From Chlorocebus sabaeus (Eukaryota > Chordata > Mammalia > Primates > Cercopithecidae), in contig NC_132930.1 in assembly GCF_047675955.1 (NCBI RefSeq), positions 46,749,832 through 46,813,831 on the forward strand: a DNA stretch of 64,000 nt, given 5' to 3'. The position numbers and the translations under genes are program-made. This document shows positions 57,372 through 64,000 of the stretch, piece after piece (position 1 is the first letter of the stretch; each line of letters begins with the position of its first letter). The notes below the pieces were generated by a model, which had not been told where the DNA came from, searched no databases, and worked only from the letters and a program-made list of their open reading frames with translations.

Positions 57372-58889
57372 CTAGTGGGTGAGGTGAGAGACGGGGTTAA
57401 GGGTTCCTGCCCAGATCTCAAAGGGCAGCTTGAGATGGGGGCACCCCACACAGGAAACTGCCATTTCATTTTACTCTACGGATTTTTACCAAGACAAGAA
57501 ACTTAAAATATGGTCTACTCTACTGTACGGCTGGATGGAGCTAATATCACAAAACACAGGCTTGGTCTCGGGGTAGCTTTTAGCTCCTTCTTGTGGGCAG
57601 TGTGCTGACACCACCAGACTCAGCCCCAGGCTTGGGTCCCCCCACCAGAAAGACAGACTGCAGCACAAGCTGAGGACAGCTAAAGGAGCCACGTCCCGCT
57701 TTCATTATGTGAAGAGAAGTCTGCCCTGTCACCCTAAGGGCATGTATTCATAGTCATGAAATTAAGTCTAAATTTGGGTCCACAACACCTGGTCTCCCCC
57801 AAAACAGCCAGTAGAAAATTGTGCGTAACTCCCACAGCACGTGTTATGTCAACATCCAAAAGAACAAAGCCGTTTAGGATGGAAGTTAATTAAAAGGAAA
57901 AAGACAGCCTTTAAGGCAAGGAGCGGGGGCAAAAACTCCCAACCAGCATCAGGAGTGGCCCTCTGTGAAGGAGCACGTCGGCCCTGAGGACGCGGCCTGG
58001 GGGCGCCTTCCTTCCACACTTACCCGGGCACCCGCTTTGTCCATTCCATTCGTAAACAGCCTACAACGTTACCAGCAACTGACAGGTTAGACACCACAAG
58101 CTGTTTAGTGTTTAAAAATCAAGCCACACATCAGGGCCAGGGGAGTCAGCTGAGTGGTTAGGAGCAGCACCGGAGGCCCAGGCCCCAAACCCTCAAGGCT
58201 TTACCTTTGGGAAGCTGGAAGCGCCCCCACCCCGCCGGCTGCCCCAGGCTAATTCCAGGCCAGGCTTCTTGAGGGCCAGGAGAGGGCTGTGGGCACACAG
58301 GCGCCGCTCCCTGTGAGGAGGTGGGGCCCGCTCTGCTGGGCACGGTGCGGTTGATGCTAGGACAGAGGCTGCCCCAGGATGCTCGCTCTGGAGAGCTGCC
58401 ATCCTCTGAGCCAACATCACACTGGCTTTAAAAGGGTCTAATATCCGCTCCTCTGCCCACCTTCCTTGGACCAGCTTCAGCAAAGCTCTAAGGCAATCCG
58501 ACCCCACACAGCAGGTGGCAGAACCCCAGCCTGTCTGAACCGAGGCTGCACTTAACGTCTGATCCAATGTGGTAAAACCCTCCCACCAAGCAATCCAAAG
58601 AGACCCTCGAAGGCCGGAGGTAAGAACCTCTGAGGCCCAGAGTGCTCCAGTGGCACCTAGGTGCGTAGAGGCCCTGAGGGAGGCACCCGCTGCCACTCAA
58701 GGCAGCACAGTGCTCAGGTGACTGAGCCACTTCCAGGAAGGCCTCCAAGGGACTGGGTACAAAAAAGGGGGGGGGCTTCTGTTTTTATTTTAAATAAACA
58801 GAAAACAAAACTTAATAAACAACAAAGAAGCAGGAGAATGAGGCGAAGCACAGGGCACCGGTGCAGAGCGGAGGCAGCGCGGTACTTAC

Positions 58890-58923
58890 TAGGGTAACAG
58901 GTACTCTCTAGCGCATCCGTCTC
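58890..58923 (-). CDS. ADD1: ADD1 34-nt alternative exon giving the short isoform
   Basis: This is a 34-nt exon between CAG (58926-58924) and donor GTAAGT (58889-58884) on the minus strand. Joined to the preceding exon (…GAA G) it reads G-DGCAREYLLP. It ends in TA, which becomes the stop TAA only when spliced to the A of the next exon at 57371. This matches the truncated human alpha-adducin isoform of about 631 aa, which lacks the MARCKS-related domain. Skipping the exon yields the full-length form. Both choices are supported here by intact splice sites and frame. Confidence 0.88.
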
Positions 58924-59452
58924 CTGTTTGTGACGCAGCCACAGGAAGAAAAAAGCACAAGGAGAGAATCTATGCATTCAGTCACAGCCATCAGGTTACA
59001 GAAGAAGAAAGGCAGGGCCATGGGCTTCACGAGAGACACGGATGTACGAGACCGAGGGACAGACACCCGGGATCACACACCACAGACACACGGTGGCTGA
59101 GAGGCAGCCGGCGTGTGGCTCACACAGCGGAGAGCACCTCCGGAGGTGGCATCTGCATGACAACACGGCACAAGGAGTGGGCGAGCAATGGGCAACGCAG
59201 ACACCAACAACCACGGTGGGTTCCGACCCCCGAGGCCAGCCTTCCTACTTGGTCACAGCTCACATACAAATCTGTTTTGCCTGGAGTTACCCAGGACAGA
59301 ACCAATATAGGAGAAAAGAGGTGTCACGTCTTGGCGTTGATGCAAGCACACACTTCTCTGTTGGTGTTAACACAACTCCCGCCACATTCCGCCACAGCGC
59401 GCACGAGCCGTGCACCCTCCCACAGCGGCGGCCACTGCCACCCAGAGCTCAC

Positions 59453-59551
59453 CTTCCTCCAGCTTGATGGGAGTGCTGGGAGGTGGGTGGGGGACCGCAG
59501 GCTGGTCTGGAGGACTCTTTTCTTTCTGTTCTCTAGCCTCGTCCAGATTCT
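59453..59551 (-). CDS. ADD1: ADD1 penultimate constitutive exon (tail region)
   Basis: A 99-nt exon on the minus strand, preceded by TTTCTCTGCAG and followed by donor GTGAGC. It reads (E)NLDEAREQKEKSPPDQPAVP then HPPPSTPIKLEE, the Pro-rich adducin tail upstream of the alternative exon. It starts in phase 1 (a G from the previous exon completes the Glu codon) and ends with one base of the next codon. Upstream ADD1 exons are not found in 59552-64000 and should lie beyond the window. Confidence 0.92.
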
Positions 59552-61948
59552 CTGCAGAGAAACAACAAGGATATGGTAGGAGCTGTGGACGCCATGAGCC
59601 TTCACCCGCCTCTGTGGCAGATGGGGCAGCCTGCTCGGCCGCCCTCTGAGAAGGCAGGGCTCTCAACCCTTTCCCTGTTCCTCTCCGAGAGCGGATAAAG
59701 GAAGCTGTGACCCGGGTGTTGACTGATGTGAATTTCAGAGAAACATAAACAACTTCAGATACAAAATTCATTTCTATTCTTATTCCAAAGAGAATCTGCC
59801 AGAGCTGGCTCTGTGATGGACTCAAATGGTGTGCCCTGGCCTGTCCCCTGCTGTCCTGTGCGAGTAGGCGGCCCCTCCCTCCCAGCCTTCTCCCTGCTAA
59901 GCAGGTGGCAGAGGGTCCTGAGCCCACTCACCACCTCAAGGGGCATCACATGAGCAATTATTTTGGTTTTAATTCTGTGGTAGGGCATTTTATCCCAATT
60001 TAAACTTGGCAACTGTAATGCATATTTTTATTTTATAAAGTGAAAAATGCTAATAAGAACCAGAGGAATAAATGCAGGAACTAGCATCCTGGATATAGAA
60101 AAGGATTCCAAGTCTACTTCTCGTTTGAGGGAAAATATGGATCAACACTATGCTAATTCCTTCCATGTCTGTCTTTATTTCAGAAGTTTAGATTAATAAC
60201 TTTGAATCAGCAGACTGTATTTTGAACAAGCAGCTGTCATTACCCTTCTGAGCTCCCAGGGCCTCTGCTCCCATCCTAACAGCTGGCTCACCTCCCCAAG
60301 TACCATGTTGGCAGCTACCTTCCAGAAGCCAGGCGCCCATAAAAAGGCCGCCACACCACCTATCTGAGTGAGCATACAGCCTCAACCAGGAAAAGGTGCT
60401 GACCTCGGGCAGCCAGCCTGCATTTTACCTGTGGCACACACTCCCCTCAGCCCACGCCAAGGGCCGGATCAGACCTCCTGTGGGTTCTCCTGCTAGCAGC
60501 TCTGTGATCACAGAGCATGGCCAGAGCCGTCCCCATCCACACTCAGCTGCCATCACAGCCCTGCGGAAGGAGCCTCACACCGGGGGGTGGGGGGACTCCA
60601 GGTGTCTTGTTTGACTGAAAAACAATCCAGGTTACTCAGATACCAGGAGACCCCAAAGGGCAGACGCGTCTCTGTGTACATGTGCACAGAAACTAGGATT
60701 AGGCCACAGGACCCACAGCTCACGCTGACTACCTCTACTTCCTGCTCTAAGGCAGGTAATTACAGCAATGGCTCAAAGCTTCACTGGAGGGAGACAACCA
60801 GCAGCAGGGCCCGGTGTGTGTGAAGGCCTGAACAGTAAATAGCGGTGTAACACTGAAAAACAATTCAGCAACTCAAATTTCAGTAACAACAACGTAATAC
60901 AGTGGCTGGTCTAGAACAAGACAAAAACCGGTTAAGAGGTCCTCTGAGGAGGAGTGCCTAGTTCCCAGGATGACTACAGCCCAGGAGGGCAACAGTCAGT
61001 CCCACACACCGAGGTGGCTCCAGCAAGGCTGACCCCAGAGGACTGAGAAGCACATGAGGTTTCAGTAAAAACCTGAGTTGAAGCTAATGGCCCTGAGGAT
61101 GCTGGCGGGGGCCCCGTGCCCCTGGTTCTTCCTGGTGCCAGCACCAAGGTTGCTTAGAGCCTAGTGGACAAGAGAGCTGGCAGCAGGGAGCTTGGAGGAA
61201 AAGCAGCTGATCCCCACGAGCCCTCAAGGAAGAGGCATTGGAGACCTGCTTCTCTCATTAGTTCTCAACATTTCCTTTTCAAAGCTGACATCTGAAACCA
61301 CTTGCTCCATGAGGGTCTGAAACGAGCCGCTTATTTTTATTCATTGTAAGACTGCCCCATCTTTGACTGCCTTTGTCAGTGAGCCACCAAGAGAAGTGCA
61401 GGCTGCACCAGCCACTCCTGACGGGACCTGGGCACATGCCAGGGCAGTCAGCATGTTCACCCTCAGGCCTGTGACCACACCTGCACAGGAGACCCTCAAG
61501 GCTTATGGAGAAAGAGAATTTCTGTCAGAAACCCCAAGCCCTACACATAAGAACCGCAAGGACATTCAGAGCATCCCCCTGCACAGAGGCCGGGGCTGAC
61601 TGCTGTGATCAAAGACGCAGAAAGAATTGTGAAGAAAGAATTGTGAAGAAAGCAATGCGCTTTTGTCCAAATCAGGGCTCAGCCATGCACAACCTCGTTC
61701 TTGGGAGCCGCCCTGTCTGAGCCCCCTATTCCTCTGCTCTAACTGGGGAAAAATGACCAATCTCGCAGGGTTACTTTGGGAATGAGATGAGATGTATGCA
61801 CGACAGCACTGGGCATGTGCCCAGCACGATGGCTCAGCAATGATGAGTGTTAAGAATCAAACCAAGTAAAGGAGGTCTCTCCCCAGTGATGCTTCAACAG
61901 ACAGAAACACCATGTTCGTAAAAGAGACAAACATCGGGGTGACTGTCA
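59552..61948 (-). other. ADD1: ADD1 intron upstream of the tail exon
   Basis: No ADD1 exon is visible here. A MIR-like scrap is possible at about 61735-61860. The region is largely free of Alus, in contrast with the left half of the window. Confidence 0.55.
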
Positions 61949-64000
61949 ACATGGCCAAAGGAACAGCTCCGGTCTGCAGCTCCCTGCAAGATCAACCCAG
62001 AAGATGGGTGATTTCTGCACTTCCAACTGAGGTACCTGGCTCATCTCACTGGGACTAGTTAGACCGTGGGTGCAGCCCACGGAGGGCGAGCCAAAGCAGG
62101 GTAGGGTGTTGCTCACCCGGGAAGTGCAAGGAGTCAGGGAACTCCCTCCTGTAGCCAAGGGAAGCCATGAGGGACTGTGCCTTGAGAAATGGTGCATTCC
62201 GGCTCAGATACTATGCTTTTCCCACGGTCTTCACAATCCACAGACCAGGAAATTCCCTTGGCTGCCTACGCCACCAGGGCCCTGGGTTTCAAGCACAAAA
62301 CTGGTCACCCATTTGGGCAGATGCTGAGCTAGCTGCAGGAGTTCTTTTTTAATACCCCAGTGGCGCCTGGAATGCCAGCAAGACAGAACCCTTCACTCCC
62401 CTGGAAAGGGGGCTGAAGTCAGGGAGCCAAGTAGTCTTGCTCAGCAGATCCCACCCCCATGGAGCCCAGCAAGCTAAGATCCACTGGCTTGAAATTCTTG
62501 CTGCCAGCACAGCAGTCTGAAGTCCACTTGGGATGCTGGAGCTTGGTGGGGGGAGGAGCGTCCACCATTACTGAGGCTTGAGTAGGCCATTTTCCCCTCA
62601 CAGTGTAAACAAAGCTGCCAGGAAATCTGAACTGGGTGGAGCCCACCGCAGCTCCTCAAAGCCACTATAGCCAGACTGCCTCTCTAGATTCCTCCTCTCT
62701 GGGCAGGGCATCTCTGAAAGAAAGGCAGCAGCCCCAGTCAGGGGCTTATAGATAAAACTCCCATCTCCCTGGGACAGAGCACCTGGGGGAAGGGGCAGCT
62801 GTGGACACAGCTTCAGCAGAGTTAAGTTACTGCCTGCTGGCTCTGAAGAGAACAGCGGATCTCCCAGCACAGTGCTCAAGCTCTGCTAAGGGAGAGACAC
62901 TGCCTCCTCAGGAGACACCTCCCAGCAGGGGTCAACAGACAACACCTCATACAGGAGAGCTCTGGCTGGCATCTGGCAGGTGCCCCTCTGGGACGAAGCT
63001 TCCAGAAGAAGGGACAGGCAGCAATCTTTGCTGTTCTGCAGCCTCTGCTGGTGATACCCAGGCAAACAGGGTCTGGAGTCCACCTCCAGCAAACTCCAGC
63101 AGACCTGCAGCAGAAGGGACTGATAGAAGGAAAACTAACAGAAAGGAATAGCATCAACATCAACAAAAAGGACGTTCACACGAAAACGCCATCTGAAGGT
63201 CACCAACATCAAAGATCAAACGTAGATAAATCTACAAAGATAAGGAAAAACCAGCACAAAAAGGCTGAAAATTTCAAAAACCAGAACACCTCTTCTCCTC
63301 CAAAGGATCACAACTCCTTGCCAGCAAGGGAACAAAACTGGACAGAGAATGAGTTTGATGAATTGACGGAAGTAGGCTTCAGAAGGTGGGTAAATAACAA
63401 ACTCCTCCGAGCTAAAGGGGCATGTTCTAACCCAATGCAAGGACGCTAAGAACCTTGAAAAAAGGTTAGAGGAATTGCTAAGTAGAATAACACTTTAGAG
63501 AAGAACATAAATGACCTGATGGAGCTGAAAAACACAGCATGAGAACTTCATGAAACATACACAAGTAGTAATAGCCGAATAAATCAAGCAGAAGAAAGGA
63601 TATCAGAGATTGAAGATCAACTTAATGAATAAAATGTAAAGACAAGATTAAAGAAAAAAGAATGAAAAGAAATGAACAAAGCCTCCAAGAAATATAGGAC
63701 TATGTGAAAAGACCAAAGCTACGTTTGATTGGTGTGCCTGAAAATGACAGGCAGAATGGAACCAAGTTGGAAAACACTCTTCAGGATATTATCCAGGAGA
63801 ACTTCCCCAACCTAGCAAGATAGGCCAACATTCAAATTCAGGAAACAGGGAGACAACCACAAAGATACTCCTCAAGAAGAGCAACCCCAAGACACATAAT
63901 CATCAGATTCACCCAAGGTTGAAATGAAGGAAAAAATTTTAAGGGCAGTCAGAGAGAAAGGTCGGGTTACCCACAAAGGGAAGCCCATCAGACTAACACC
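61949..64000 (+). mobile_element. L1 (L1PA/L1PB-like) 5' UTR and broken ORF1, runs off the window
   Basis: The sequence begins with the L1 5' end wording ('aggaacagctccggtct' style) and follows the primate L1 5' UTR to about 63239. It then continues into ORF1 to the window edge. The ORF1 ATG is replaced by ATAAG near 63240, and stops and small indels break the ORF1 frame (for example around 63430-63650). It is therefore an old inactive copy. It lies antisense in an ADD1 intron. The 3' end and target-site duplication are outside the window. Confidence 0.9.

Overview
This is a primate nuclear genomic window, most likely from an Old World monkey (macaque, baboon or guenon type). Intron-rich genes with GT-AG junctions sit in dense Alu sequence. 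Several young Alus (5466-6005, 7834-8148, 16296-16596) share features I associate with the cercopithecid AluYRa group: 'ggctcaagcctg', 'actagccgggcg' and 'gatccggccactg'. Gene order and products match human 4p16.3 (ADD1 - MFSD10 - NOP14 - GRK4), presented in reverse orientation.

Layout. 1-17910 is intron 1 of GRK4 (minus strand), filled with Alu, MaLR LTR, L1 and old mammalian repeats. 17911-17962 is GRK4 coding exon 1. 17963-18788 is a CpG-rich bidirectional promoter shared head-to-head by GRK4 and NOP14, with paired ZNF143-type and BANP-type (TCTCGCGAGA) motifs. 18789-46771 is a complete, intact 18-exon NOP14 gene on the plus strand (857 codons); its intron 3 holds a 1-kb GC-rich minisatellite. 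46772-50700 is intergenic, with two Alus and an ERV LTR. 50700-51200 is the CpG-island promoter of MFSD10. 51551-54724 is a complete 12-exon MFSD10 gene (455 codons), whose exon 6 acceptor lies in a 50-bp triplication. MFSD10 and ADD1 converge tail to tail with about 500 bp between their poly(A) signals. 55484-59551 holds the 3' UTR, the last coding exon, the 34-nt alternative exon and one further constitutive exon of ADD1 (minus strand). From 59552 the window stays in an ADD1 intron, and 61949-64000 is the 5' part of a decayed L1 in antisense to ADD1.

The genes do not form a pathway. NOP14 works in small-subunit ribosome assembly, MFSD10 is a major-facilitator transporter, ADD1 is a membrane-skeleton protein and GRK4 is a receptor kinase. 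What they share is arrangement: one divergent promoter and one convergent 3' end. I found no undescribed biological system. The most unusual structures are the triplicated splice acceptor, the NOP14 intronic minisatellite, a tandemly triplicated Alu monomer, and an open in-frame GRK4 leader with CGG repeats. Exon boundaries were placed by hand from reading frame, splice consensus and remembered human proteins. Repeat family names come from memory of consensus sequences.
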